64,000 nt of DNA, taken from positions 45,802,003 to 45,866,002 of the forward strand of contig CM044859.1 in the NCBI GenBank assembly GCA_024500155.1, written 5' to 3'. Every line of letters starts with the position of its first letter. Position 1 is the stretch's first letter. This document shows positions 9,888 to 20,356 of the stretch, in pieces. Made by a program: the position numbers and the translations under genes. The stretch comes from Chenopodium formosanum. Taxonomy: Eukaryota; Streptophyta; Magnoliopsida; Caryophyllales; Amaranthaceae. The notes beneath the pieces were generated by a model. The model was not told the origin of the DNA. It ran no database searches and was given only the letters and a program-made list of their open reading frames with translations.

Positions 9888-11462
9888 CTAATCTCTCTTC
9901 ACTTTAGGAACATCCTTCTATTGGTCAATTAGGTCGGCCTTCACCATTAATGTGTCTTTTGTAGGCCGAACTGTCACACCCCTAGTCGAACTTTCACCCC
10001 TTTAACCTTTCTTGAAATTCTTCGGTTGTTTCTCTCTATAGACCATCTTCTCTTTACCCTTTCCTTTCACATAACTCTTCCTTTTCGGCATTATAGGAGT
10101 CTTAAACTCAATACCTTGTGTTCATGGACCTAGACGATCTTAAGGAGGGGCTTTCTTATTTCCAAGACGACTCTTCACATCAGACTTGCGTGATCAGAAT
10201 CGTTCTCTCCTACTTCTAGGGTTCAACCATGCCTTGTATGCACTAGATAAAGGAGGAGGAGCTTGGTCACTTGCAGAAACGGTCCACAAAGGTCTTCCAA
10301 TCCAGTAAGTCTCGTACTTACGAACGTTACTTTCATGCAACGATACTTCACGAGGACTATCGTTATAGCGTGGAACTACTTGTTAAAGTCCATACTGCCG
10401 CATCAGTCGAGAAGGACAATAGAAGGTCAGTTTTGAGATAGTAGGAACACAGTAATATGGAGTATCATTCGTGCCAACCATCCTAGTAAGACTCCACCAA
10501 GGCACCACCCAACGAATGGTAAATTCCCTCTTTGCAAAAAAAAATTTCCAGTCTTCATACGACATGTTCACAGAGTAATTCTTCTTCCTGCGGACTAGAT
10601 CGTTGGGGCCATACTTTTCAACATCGTTAGGAGCTTCAAAAAGTTCTAAACGTTCCATCAACCAAATCTGCAAAACAAAAAAAATAAAATAAAAAAAATA
10701 AATAAAATTATATCAGTCTTTGATAATAAAAAAAAATGCAGATTCCCTTGACATGGCAGATCTCACCGTGTCACGGCAGACACCCACCGTGACACGGTGC
10801 CTGTTTGTGTCACAGGGGATAATCGAAACTTGTTTTTACCTTTATCAGTACTAGAGAGCCCTTCCTGATGGCTTTCCGGTAAGCTTTTGCTTCGTCAAGG
10901 CCACGAAATGTTTCTCCAAGGCACGTAGGCATAGGAGATCTCCTAGATTCGCCATGTTCAAGCACAGACGCTAGACAAGCATGTCCTACCCTACCGTTTG
11001 CAAATAAAAGCTTGCTAAACATGCAAAAAATATATGCCCTTCTACGATATACATGATAAGACTCAAAGATAGGGCGATTAAAATATAAATTTGCAAATTT
11101 TTTTAAGTCTACCTCATTACTACATATAATTCTATTTAAATCTGGATCTGTTGGATTCAGATGGCGTTCAAAATCTTGGTAATAATATTCACGCAGGGTA
11201 GGCATGGAAATAAGATTTCTAGCAAGAAATCCAAAGATTGCACGAATTCCTCCGGCAGAGGACAGATTTCATTGTAATCAAATTTAAAATAGTGTGTTTC
11301 TGGACTCCAATAATCTAATGTTGCCCTAAGAAAATCATGTTCAATAGCTACATGGCGCAGGGCTAGTAAACCCCTGACATGAAATAATTCTAACTCTCTT
11401 TTGTCAGCATTGATCAAAGAATAAGACTAGTCGCGCAATGTATTATCAAAATTCTGAGACAT
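9888..11462 (-). pseudogene. Antisense DUF7745-like accessory gene, element A (broken)
   Basis: It runs against the element, from ATG at 11462 to a stop at 9888-9890. Exon 1 contains YWSPETHYFKFDYNEICPLPEEF, then (frameshifted) YYYQDFERHL and SYHVYRRRAYIFCMF. These are hallmarks of the plant DUF7745 family, often found in retroelements and of unknown function. An intron (10668-10839, GT..AG on the minus strand) has the same position as in C and D. Exon 2 carries WLMERLELFEAPNDVEKY and KLTFYCPSRLMRQYGL and a Lys/Arg-rich C-terminus. A TAG about 12 codons in and further stops and frameshifts destroy it. It is convergent with pol. Family assignment is by remembered motif pattern. Confidence 0.75.
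10668..10839 (-). other. Intron of the antisense gene containing a palindromic tract (A5)
   Basis: On the minus strand the intron opens with GTAAAAAC and closes with TTTTGCAG after an A/T-rich stretch. It lies between codons that match the exon junction of the homologues in C and D. Words CCGTGTCACGG and CCGTGACACGG lie inside it at about 10760-10800. Splice sites are inferred from consensus and homologue comparison. Confidence 0.7.
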
Positions 11463-11529
11463 GATTATTGAAATATGAAATTCTAATTATTTTGTGTTTT
11501 GTAATTATGCATATCATGAATGTACTGGT

Positions 11530-11542
11530 CCTATTTTATAGC
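11530..11542 (-). promoter_or_regulatory. TATA box of the antisense gene, element A
   Basis: On the minus strand GCTATAAAATAGG lies about 70 bp upstream of the ATG at 11462. The palindromic tract at 11588-11710 begins about 46 bp further upstream, the same arrangement as in the LTR promoter. Confidence 0.6.
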
Positions 11543-11587
11543 AAAAGCGCTCGAAACTTCTCAGAAATGATCTTTTCATACGCGTAA

Positions 11588-11710
11588 ACCACACCGCTGC
11601 GGAATACGCGTACCGTGACACGGGAAATCCCACTGTGTCACGGGAACTTTTGCCGCGACACGGCAATTTTTGCCGTGACACGGTGTACAGTGCCGTGTCA
11701 CGGCACCCCT
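11588..11710. repeat. Palindromic-word tract A6, upstream of the antisense gene
   Basis: Dense CCGTGACACGG, CCGCGACACGG and CCGTGTCACGG words. It is upstream of the DUF7745-like promoter on the minus strand and immediately upstream of a stray gag zinc-knuckle module on the plus strand. It may mark a recombination junction between the pol-bearing and the gag-only parts of A. Confidence 0.78.
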
Positions 11711-11751
11711 TGTGTTTTCTTTTTTCATCCTTTCCCGTATCTATCCGAATT

Positions 11752-11982
11752 TTTTATGATGCGGCCTTTGATCGCCTTTACAGTCAAGGCTTGATCACAC
11801 CTATTGGGCCATTTCCAGAGCCAAAACCTGAAGAAAGGAGCGCCAAATGGAATCCCAATTCCCATTGCAAGTACCATCAAGGAAGGGGCCACACTACGGA
11901 GCAATGTTCGAATTTGAAGGACGTCATTCAAGACTTGGTGGATGCAAACAAACTTCCTGTCCCTCCAAGCGGCAAGAAGTAA
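11752..11982 (+). pseudogene. Stray gag zinc-knuckle module in the 3' region of element A
   Basis: An open stretch encodes FYDAAFDRLYSQGLITPIG, then CKYHQGRGHTTEQC (CX2HX4HX4C) and a helix ending LPVPPSGKK before TAA. It repeats the zinc-knuckle module of gag (compare 4010-4240) but stands alone after pol. Upstream it runs straight into the palindromic tract with no coiled coil or capsid part. Element E carries the same module at the end of its only gene (26640-26892), followed by a similar 3' region, so this is best read as a remnant of a gag-only element's gene. Confidence 0.8.
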
Positions 11983-12214
11983 TGAACACAAGGCCCACAG
12001 CAGATCCTTCATGCAAGATTTCATGATTTCTTTCTTTATCATTCATCTCCATTCCCCATTCATGTCTAGCATAGGTTTTCCACTTTGAATTTTTATATGT
12101 TTCATGTGTTTCGTTCACCTTTTCCATTAATAAAATGAGCAATTTTCCTTTACATCTCGATCATAGAATTTTTCATTCATTCATTCATTCTCAACAAAAA
12201 AAATAAAATAAAAA

Positions 12215-12247
<33 letters not shown>

Positions 12248-13214
12248 ATTACTGAACTAAACCCAAGGTACACTAATGACTTGAGGCACCTTTGCAACCC
12301 TGTCATTCCCTGTTAACTGTTCAATCACATTCCATTTCTTCATCAACCATTTTGAGCCTCGTCTAACGTTTGACCTTCATTTCTTCAACCCACATTCACT
12401 TAACCCTGGGATTGGAAGATGTGTAATTGTATAACATTCAAAAAGCAAGTAAAAAAAAAAAGTAGCAAAGCAAAAATAAAACAATGTCTAAAGGCAAGTG
12501 TTCCGATGTCTTTGATATGAACACATCTCAAATTGCGTCTCTCATCGAGTGCTCGGTACCGTGCCTGAGAAACATGAATGCTAAGTGAGTGATGGACCGC
12601 ATGATCTGAGATTGCCTACATTGATTCACAAGAATGAAAAAAAAAATGTGTTGAAAATAAAGTTGCAAAATTCAAAATTTTCAAATTCACAATTACACAT
12701 CTTGGGGACTTCTCTCGGGTCTTAAGCCTTTTACCTCTTTCTTCCTTAAACCATCAACTTAACCACATTACAACCCTTGAAAGACCTCTTTGAGGTGTAC
12801 ATACACTTGTGAAAAGTTCGGATAGAGCTACGTTCGGCCTGATTCCTAACGGATACGTAGGCAACCTCACATCAAGGTGCGGCCACATTCATATTCATAT
12901 CCATGCATGATCGAGTCAAAGAATATCCAATGCTTATCTCTATATCCCTACCCATTTAGAGCTAGACTTGGGGGCTTGAACCCAGATCACATTAGCTTAC
13001 CTAGTCTGAAGAGTCATCATCTTTAACTCTTCTCACATCTCTTTCCATCGCCATAACCCTTGCAGCCAGCCTTAGTATCACATTCACACACTTCACTCAC
13101 ACATCCATATCCATATCAATCATCTTTCCGTTTAAGAGCCCTTTATCATGAAATCTTGTTTCAACACTGTGCATGTTTCATCATATTTAAACACAACATT
13201 CATTAGAAGAAACA
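11983..13214 (+). other. Element A 3' non-coding region
   Basis: No gene is seen. An AAATA-type low-complexity stretch lies at 12196-12245. The stretch 12250-13110 parallels 27160-28120 in element E, including a shared segment around TGCTCGGTACCGTGCCTGAG (12549-12568). A second copy of the conserved hairpin block (GAGCTACGT...ACGTAGGC) is at 12825-12866. The region appears to be the long 3' leader to the PPT of the gag-only type of element. Confidence 0.65.
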
Positions 13215-13224
13215 TTGTATACTT

Positions 13225-13508
13225 GCTTAGCTTCCTGAACTGAGCAATGTTCATTGTTTCATGCATCACAGAATGTGCTAAGAAACATTTATATATTGAT
13301 GATTTTTAATCATACAAAGCATATCGTGCTTAGCTCCTTGACCTAAGCAACGTTCATTATGCAATAATCACTATACGTGCTTAGCTTCCAGACCTAAGTA
13401 ACATTCAAAATCGCTTCTTTACATCATATATGATGCTTAGTTCCATGACTTAAGTTCATTCATCTATCGTGTCACATGATGTAATTGTCCTTAGCCTCCT
13501 GGCCTAAG
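13225..13508 (+). repeat. Tandem hairpin array 1 (GCTTAG...CTAAGC)
   Basis: Five loosely tandem units each hold an inverted repeat of the type GCTTAG-(8-9 nt)-CTAAGC, at 13225, 13328, 13379, 13435 and 13489. Loop sequences are related (CTCCTTGAC and variants) and arms vary, with CCTTAG opposite CCTAAG in the last. Single relatives occur in E near 28260. It lies in the 3' non-coding part of element A. Confidence 0.72.
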
Positions 13509-13937
13509 AACATGCATCATGCATACATTATTTTCAGGACAAGCAATTCAATCCATACGATTTATTTCGTCTTGCTCAAGGAGGAAGTTCAAAACTTCTT
13601 TCCTTTTTCATTATTTTATTTTGGAGAAGTTCAAAAACTTTTTCCAAGTTTTTATCGAGGGAAGTTCGAAAATAAAATTTCATTTTCACGTCTTTCTTTT
13701 TCGGGAGAAAGTCGGTACCCTCCACTCGTCTCATGACAAAAATGATGGAAAATTTTTGCTTTTGCATTTTCGGTTGCTTGTGTCTGCACACACACACACT
13801 CAAACTATACACACACAATCACAAGTCATACTCATGTCATGTCTTGTCTTGTCAAGTCAAACTAGGTCAAGTCAGTTGGTCAAGTCAATCATAGTCTATA
13901 CGAGTCCCCTGGCAAATTTTATTTTGCAGGTCCCAAT

Positions 13938-14033
13938 TACAGCCCACGTCCGGGGACAAGCGGACCATCTACAGCCCACGTCCGGGGACAAGCAAACCAT
14001 CTACAGCCCACGTCCGGGGACAAGCGGACCTCC
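13938..14033 (+). repeat. Three tandem 32-bp repeats
   Basis: Three near-identical 32-bp units start with TACAGCCCACGTCCGGGGAC. Each includes GTCC-GG-GGAC and a later GGAC, so each can fold. Units begin at 13938, 13970 and 14002 with few differences, suggesting recent expansion. A CA-rich microsatellite lies shortly upstream at 13788-13800. Confidence 0.88.
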
Positions 14034-14087
14034 ATCATTTCACGACGCAAGGTTCTCGATACACAGAGACTTGCAATCTCATCATCT

Positions 14088-14450
14088 GTCGGCTTTCCTC
14101 AGGCTTGGAAAGCGTTATCGGTGGATTTTTCTTCAAGTATAGAAAACCGCCAAGTCGGCTTTCCTCAAGCTTGGAAAGCGTTATCTGTGGATTTTTCTTC
14201 AAGTATAGAAAATCGTAAAGTCGGCTTTCCTCAAGCATGGAAAGCATCATCGGTGGATTTCTTCAAGCATAGAATGACACCAAATTCATACGTCGACCTT
14301 CCTCAAGCATGGAAAGTATTATCCGGTAGGTTTCTTCAGGCTTAGAAAACTACCAAACTCCTCAGTCGGCTTTCCTCAGGCATGGAAAGCGTTTCAACAG
14401 ACGTCATCCGGTGGATTCCTTCAAGCATAGGAAGCTACCAAGCTCATTTG
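14088..14450 (+). repeat. Tandem hairpin array 2 upstream of the PPT
   Basis: Five diverged units of about 65-72 bp begin at 14088, 14154, 14220, 14292 and 14364. Each unit has two potential hairpins: GCTTTCC-tcaagctt-GGAAAGC, then TTTTTCT-tcaagtat-AGAAAA. Related hairpin arrays lie at the same distance from the PPT in C (33880-34140) and D (47470-47740). Confidence 0.8.
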
Positions 14451-14637
14451 CCACCAATACACTGGTGTTAGATAAGCATTCTATCCCTTTACTCTTTTAT
14501 CTGTAGAACTAACATTTTTCTACAGGTATCGGCATATACAGAATGATTTAGGATAGCAGAACGTCTTTAATCATTCTTTGTCTCTATCGGCTACTTTGAC
14601 TATCGTTTTCAAAACTGACGTATCTACAAACTCAGTC

Positions 14638-14651
14638 AAAGTGGGGGCTTC
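14638..14651 (+). other. Polypurine tract, element A
   Basis: AAAGTGGGGGCTTC directly precedes TGTAGACACC of the 3' LTR. It primes plus-strand cDNA synthesis. The same sequence on the minus strand precedes the LTRs of C (33644-33660) and D (47235-47251, with TAGGGG). Confidence 0.88.
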
Positions 14652-16740
14652 TGTAGACACCTAAAAATGTCTCCCCAAAACTAAACCCGTTGATGAACAC
14701 CTTTCACCGCCATTATTGGTCGAGTTGAGTATTTAATCTTTGGAGTGCTTAAATCCATGTTCTATCCAGCATAATTCATGAACCAATCCTATTTCTAGCT
14801 CATTTCCCTAAACCATAACCTATTTTCCACTTTTCGTGTCCACATCGCAAAACTGAGAGAAATTGATTTTATGGCTATAAAATTTTGATCCAATTTTTAT
14901 TTTGTTGGATAAGCCTTTAAATAATTTTTCCAACCATATATCAGAAACCCAATTTCGAGCTATAACGAAAAAGATATGAGCAAAACACTAAACTCGCCCT
15001 AAAACCAACACCCTTCCACTAAAACGGACATATCATAAAATCTACATATTATTTTGAGCTGATTCTAATTGGGTTGAAAATTAGACTTTTAAAGCTTTCC
15101 AATGATATATTTTATGCCTCATTCCGAATTACGGATCAAAAGTTATGATGGTTTTAAAAACGGGTAAAAACCTGGAATCACCGCGCACAGTGCAATTCCA
15201 CCGTGTCACGGGAAATTACACCGTTTGACGGTGGGAATCCCCGTGACACGGTGCCCTTGCTGTGACGCGGGGCTATTCCGTGTCCTATTTGTGTTCTTCA
15301 TACCTAAACAACTCCCGCGTCACGACATTTTTCACCGTGTCACGGGAATTTACACCGTCTGATTGTGGGATTCCCCGTGACACGGAGCTGTTTCCGTGTA
15401 ATTTCCGCATCTCCCATACCGTGACACGGTGTACTGTACCGTGTCACAGTGGATACTACCGTGTCACGGTACCTGTGCCGTGTCACGGGCCATTCCGTGT
15501 CTTTTCCGCGTAAACCCTTAACGCGTTTTCTTTCCCGTTTTCTGAAAATTTCCCGCGTCACACTAAAAATGTACCGTGTCGCGGGAAAGTTTTCCGTCCG
15601 ACGGTGGGACTTCCCGTGTCACGGTACAGTTTTCCGTGTCACGGAATACTTTTTTAGGGTTTTTATCATTTTAGGGTTCTGTGTGCTCCCTCAGCACATT
15701 TTCCCTATAAATACCCCCTCATTTCTGATGTACGGGGCACCAATAATCATTCTCTCTGACCTTACACCAAAACCATTCTCTCCTCCCTCTTTAACCTAAT
15801 TTCTAGCCTCCTTATTCTTTCATGACAATTCCCCTAAGAACTCCAAGGAGTTTATACTTAACCCGAGGTTCCGTCCTTAAACCAAGGCGTGAAAGGTACA
15901 AATAACTGAGGTTTTGGACCAAATCAACTCTACTTTTTATTTAATTTAATTTTCATTTGATTTATTTTTTATTGAAGTTACTAACAATTTATTCATGATG
16001 TAGCAATTTAAAGGAACGCACGGAATGTAAGTAATTAATTAATTTAATTACTCTTATTTTATTTTAATATTACTAGCACCATGATTATGTTATTTTGTAT
16101 TTAATTTGACTAACGCTATTATTGTTGAATTGCTTCCAATATTAATGTTTATTCTATTGTTATTATGATCACCATATTGCATGTTTAAAGGGAATATGTA
16201 ATTGAAAAGCACGCCTAATAAGATAATTTGGACAACCGGTTTAGGTTCCTTTTTAATCTTGTTGTTTAATCAAGTGATCACTAATAATTTAGAATTATAT
16301 GTTGCATTAATATTCAACCAATTTAGCATAATAATAGATTGGAGCAAATTGAATCTTTGTTTGTATGCCTTTGAGATCGCAGGAATCACTTTTCAATATA
16401 AGAATCGAGTAGAGGCCAATACGGGCGAATGTGACTCCATGACTCACTTCGTACCATCATCCCTGATCCTCCTTTCGTGGTTTCGAACCATATGGAGTTA
16501 GTAATCTCATGGATTATGAATGGGGTGTAACCTTCACGGGTCAATCGTTGTTGCCTTCGTTGTCCCTTTATCGTGGTTGCCTTTTATGATCCGTGAACGG
16601 TTTACAAGATCCTTAAAAACTTATTTGCGGCTCGCTACTTTCCTTGTCCCTAATCGTATATGTCAATTCCTACTTCTTAAGAGTGCCAAGCATATTCACC
16701 ACATGCTTTTAACGTAGGCGCACTTCAAACGACGCCTAAA
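14652..16740 (+). repeat. Element A 3' LTR
   Basis: It starts TGTAGACACC after the PPT and ends near 16740, where the final CTACA of the 5' LTR reads CTAAA. U5 and R match the 5' LTR closely by eye. A long tract of CCGTGTCACGG/CCGTGACACGG words (about 15178-15655) lies upstream of the TATA box at 15705-15713. The U3 segment 14760-15180 has no visible counterpart in the 5' LTR. Length about 2.09 kb. Confidence 0.87.
15178..15655. repeat. Palindromic-word tract A7 (3' LTR U3)
   Basis: This is the longest tract of the CCGTG(T/A)CACGG family in the window, with many words plus CCGTCTGA variants. It stops about 50 bp upstream of the LTR TATA box. The 5' LTR tract is shorter and aligns only from its downstream part. 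Confidence 0.82.
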
Positions 16741-18397
16741 ATTATGTAATTGACGTAATTAATAATTGAAGTTCCCACTAAATTCTGCATCCATCTTAAT
16801 TAATCCTATAAATTAAGCCGGTAGAACCCAAAAATTTGCCAAAATAAAAGTTTGCCAATGCCGCTCAAAATCGAGGCCTAACCTCCAAAAATTTAATTAG
16901 AATAAACAAGATTAATTAAAGTAAATAAAATGGCAAAAAAGCAAACACAAAGCAAACCACACTCAAGTGGCTCACACATTAGTCGCATGCCATATGAAAA
17001 CCAAAGTCACCTAGTAACTCGAACAATGCGGCTTGGTGCATGTTCCTCGACCACCCTCCGTAGCACTATCTAGGCATACAACTAGTAGCATTTTCCACAT
17101 GTTGCCTGGTGCGAGGCACATGAACTAAGGATGCTTGCCGCATTGCACCAAGCCACGCACCAAAAATGCTCGTGCTTGCAGCAGCCGCGGCTAGCCAAGC
17201 ATGGCAGCACGCACAACGCGCACAACACCATGCTGCTGTTGCGTCGTGCTGCTTCTTGTTGCTTGATGGGGCGCCATGTTGCTGGCAGCAAGCAGCAACC
17301 ACGCACATGGCTTGTGCGTAAATTAAGGATGCCTCCTTAGCAACCACATGCGGGCTGCTATGCAGGCTAGCTAGCCAAGTGAGGCTTTTGCCTCGTTATG
17401 CTTACCATAGCTACGGGATTTCAATCCCAATTTTGCGTGACAAATTATTAAATATAAATTAATTTTTGAACTAGTTCAATGAGAAAAAAAATTGAAAAAT
17501 TTAAATAAGTCTAACTTAAATAAAATTTATAAAAGTGCATTCAACCAAAATAATTTTCAAGAACCATTCTTAAATTAAATTGGTTTAATTTGGTGCAACA
17601 ACATAAATAAGGCAAGTTCTCACTATTAATTTAATCAATTTAAAATTATCTTGAGATTTTGACGAATTAAGAGGGAGTTGGAAAAATATGAACTTTAATG
17701 TTAAAATGAAAAATCCAACTACAAACACTTGTGAATCCTTGAAAAACTATATTTTCCAACATGAAGATAAACAAATTTCAATCAAAAAGTTTGAAACTTT
17801 ATGTTTCCAATGAACCAAAAATGATTTAAAACAACAAAGTTCAACATAAATTCATGGAATTTAGTAGCTTTTAAAGTTTCAATCACTTAACTTAATTAAT
17901 GATTGAATCTTTAGCACTTTAGAAACCTTAAAACATAAATTTCACACTTAATGCAATTAATTTGCAATTAAGTGAAAAATAAAACCACGCTTTCAAACAC
18001 AAATTACCACCAAGTAATCATGGCTAAAGAGGTTTAAAATTGCATATAAAATATGTATCGAACCAATTACATAACCATCATAAATATGCAATTATTTTTT
18101 TAAGGTTAGAAAGACTTAAATTTTTTTCGTAAAAACAAATAACCCCTAAAAAAATGCATTTTTGGTCGTTTTTTTGGTTAAAAACCAAGACCTAAAAGGG
18201 TAAAACCATTTCCAGAACGCCTTTCCACCCAATATTAACTATTTTTGGGTCAAAATCTAGGTTCAGGAGCTGAAGTCAACTCTAATACGAGGTTAAAATG
18301 GATAAAACGAGCTACTAATCTAAATAGCAACTTATAACCAGAAAAAATAAGCCATAAAATACCTTGAAAAATATTATGATGATAAAATAACCGAGCA
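16741..18397 (-). mobile_element. Internal remnant of a Copia-like element (minus strand)
   Basis: It lies on the internal side of the Copia-type PBS at 18398-18411, so it should be leader/internal sequence of that element. It is mostly A/T-rich without a recognisable gene. A GC-rich island (about 17060-17390) is full of short palindromes such as GCTAGC, GCCGCGGC and GCATGC; open frames in it look like composition artefacts. The boundary with element A at 16740/16741 is set by the LTR end. Part of this stretch may be non-element flank. Confidence 0.45.
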
Positions 18398-18411
18398 GGG
18401 CTCTAATACCA
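18398..18411 (-). other. Copia-type primer binding site (tRNA-Met), minus strand
   Basis: On the minus strand it reads TGGTATTAGAGCCC, one base off the standard initiator tRNA-Met PBS TGGTATCAGAGCC. It sits next to a candidate LTR end starting near 18425 on its right. This supports a Ty1/Copia element in minus orientation. Confidence 0.72.
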
Positions 18412-18424
18412 CTTTTGGGGTTTT

Positions 18425-19636
18425 GTGAGTCCTAGTCACAGCGGAAAAAACCCGAGACAAGGATCACGCTCGCAATTATTAATATCACTAATGCATAAAA
18501 TAAACACAAAAGGGGAAAATAGGAAATATACCTTTGTCGCATGCTTCGCCCGACCGATTGGGCTCTTTCTTGAAAGCAAGCCCCGAAAACACGAAGGCCT
18601 CCAACGGAGATCCACCTGCAAAATGACTACCGAACTTAAGGTCCATTGCCTTAAGGTTAGCGAGGCCAGACCAAAGCCCGAGTATTAAATGAGTTTAAGG
18701 GTTTTTGTAATGGCAATGCCCTATTAAACTCCTACTCCAACATCATTCCCAAAATCCCAACATGGGTATTTGTAGGGAATGATGAGAGTTTGAAATTCTC
18801 TCCATCAATGTTAGACTATGAGAATTCCACATTTAATTGTAAAGATAATATAAAATAAATAACTAAACTAGTAATAAATCAACAAGTGTCATCAATACAT
18901 GTGAATGGAAGTAAGGACTACTTGGAGACGGGGGACCAAAGTTGCTCCCCACTCTCTTCCTCTCCTTGTGACACATGTCCCACACACTTAAAGCCCCTTC
19001 ACATATGCTTCTCCTTAGCGCACGGCCCAACTACCCGCACCAAGGAGATGCGGCTTGTTGTTTCTCGTAGCTAGCAAGCGTTGCACTCCTTGTGCGAGCT
19101 GCTGTTGCTTGCGGCCAGCAAGCCACACACTCCAAGTGCGGGCTGCTACTCGCTGACGGCCATGGCTGGCCTTGGCTGCTAGCATTGGTTCGCTGGCACG
19201 CACCAGCCAGCCTAGGCTCGGCATGGTACGCATGCTAGCCACCATGCCACGCGTTATACCCCTAGCACTCGGATTGCTCGGGGCACTCCGATGCTAGGGG
19301 TTTTTTGGGAAACATGTTGATTTATTATTATTTACACGTCTCGTCTTTTATTATTTTTTACTCGACTTCCAACGCTTGGTTTCGACTCTCTAAGCTCGAA
19401 TTTCCAACGTCTAAATATTTATTACTCGGGCGAATCATTAATTTCTTTCGAATCATTTCGTCGTGTCGGTTCGTTCATTGCTTGGGTGTGACCCGAAGGG
19501 TTCAGTTAAGATTAAGCTATAATATTAATTATGCATTAATATTAATGATCAGAAGCGGCCTCCACTCATACATTCCGATCACTTGACCTTACTAAATATA
19601 TTAGCTTTCTAATAATTCTAAACCTACTATAAGAAA
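18425..19636 (-). repeat. Copia-like 5' LTR (minus strand), approximate ends
   Basis: Adjacent to the Copia-type PBS; TGTGAGTCC on the plus strand is a plausible LTR edge. It contains a GC-rich, palindrome-rich island at about 19010-19260 (GCTAGC, GGCCAGC, CCATGGC) and a GGGTGTGACCCGAAGGGTTC segment near 19480. The right end is lost where element E sequence starts at about 19640. No coding sequence. Confidence 0.5.
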
Positions 19637-19639
19637 CAA

Positions 19640-20004
19640 TACACTTGTTTGAAGGACACCATTCCTTTCATTATAACCACTAAAATACCTCTTTGAGGTA
19701 TACACATACTTGTGGGAGGTTTGGCTAACGCTATGTTTGGCTTGATTCCTATCGGTACGTAGGCAGTCACATATTGGGGTGCAGCCGTCATAAAAATGTG
19801 TTCATATTTACATTCATAATTAATCTTATAAATGAATTTCCATTGCTCATACCTTTCCATTTAGAGCTAGACTTGGGGGATTAATTCCTACATTATTAGG
19901 TTACCTAACCTAAGAGTCACCATCATTTGCCTCTTTTTGAAATAATATTCTTTTCCAACCATTAGCCTTTGCAGCCTGACTTTAGTATCACTTTCACACA
20001 TATC
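19640..20004 (+). repeat. Internal 3' fragment of an E-type element
   Basis: It reads like 27780-28120 of E, including a degraded copy of the conserved hairpin block (19728-19766, with CTATGT opposite ACGTAG, a wobble-compatible change). It joins directly to LTR sequence at about 20005 without a PPT, so a deletion removed the end of the internal region. Confidence 0.65.
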
Positions 20005-20356
20005 AGTAGTCACCCATTTGTGTCTTCCCAAAATGAAACCCTTTGATGAGTACCTTTCACGTCGAATCATAATCGAATGAAGTGAAAGTGCGGAAAGTCT
20101 AGTGTTAAGGTTGGTTTTTATTTCTTTTCTTTCTCTTTGTTTTTTAAATTCAATATAAGAAAATAGCCAGTCTAGTTTGTTTTGGTCCATGGCAAGGGTC
20201 CAATAATAGTGTAGTAGGGGTGGGTTCGAAAAGATCTTTCGAACGATATATAATAAGCCCAATTCCGATGAATAATGAGGAAGTTATGACCAAATTACTA
20301 AACTGGGTCTGGTTTGATATTTATATGCGGCCCAATGATCTAGAGGAGGGCCTAAT

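Larger units (their letters stand above)
1..16740 (+). mobile_element. Element A: Ty3/Gypsy Tat-lineage LTR retrotransposon, decayed
   Basis: The order LTR, tRNA-Arg-type PBS, gag, protease, reverse transcriptase, gypsy RNase H, second RNase H, integrase, antisense accessory gene, polypurine tract, LTR is that of the plant Tat/Ogre lineage. The window opens about 37 bp inside the 5' LTR, so the target-site duplication cannot be checked. All coding regions have stops or frameshifts: the gag start is ATA, the RT catalytic box reads YVGD and the second RNase H has an internal deletion. The 3' half (from about 11700) looks like the 3' half of the gag-only element E, and the two LTRs differ in U3, so the copy may be a recombinant. 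Confidence 0.9.

Noticed and set aside
14088..14450. Regular repeats that could be mistaken for a CRISPR array
   Set aside because: Units diverge from each other, spacers are not unique, no cas genes exist, and the setting is a plant retrotransposon.
17066..17347. Overlapping open frames on both strands rich in Cys, Ala and His
   Set aside because: They arise from a GC-rich palindromic island with few stop triplets in any frame, with no homology signal or start context.
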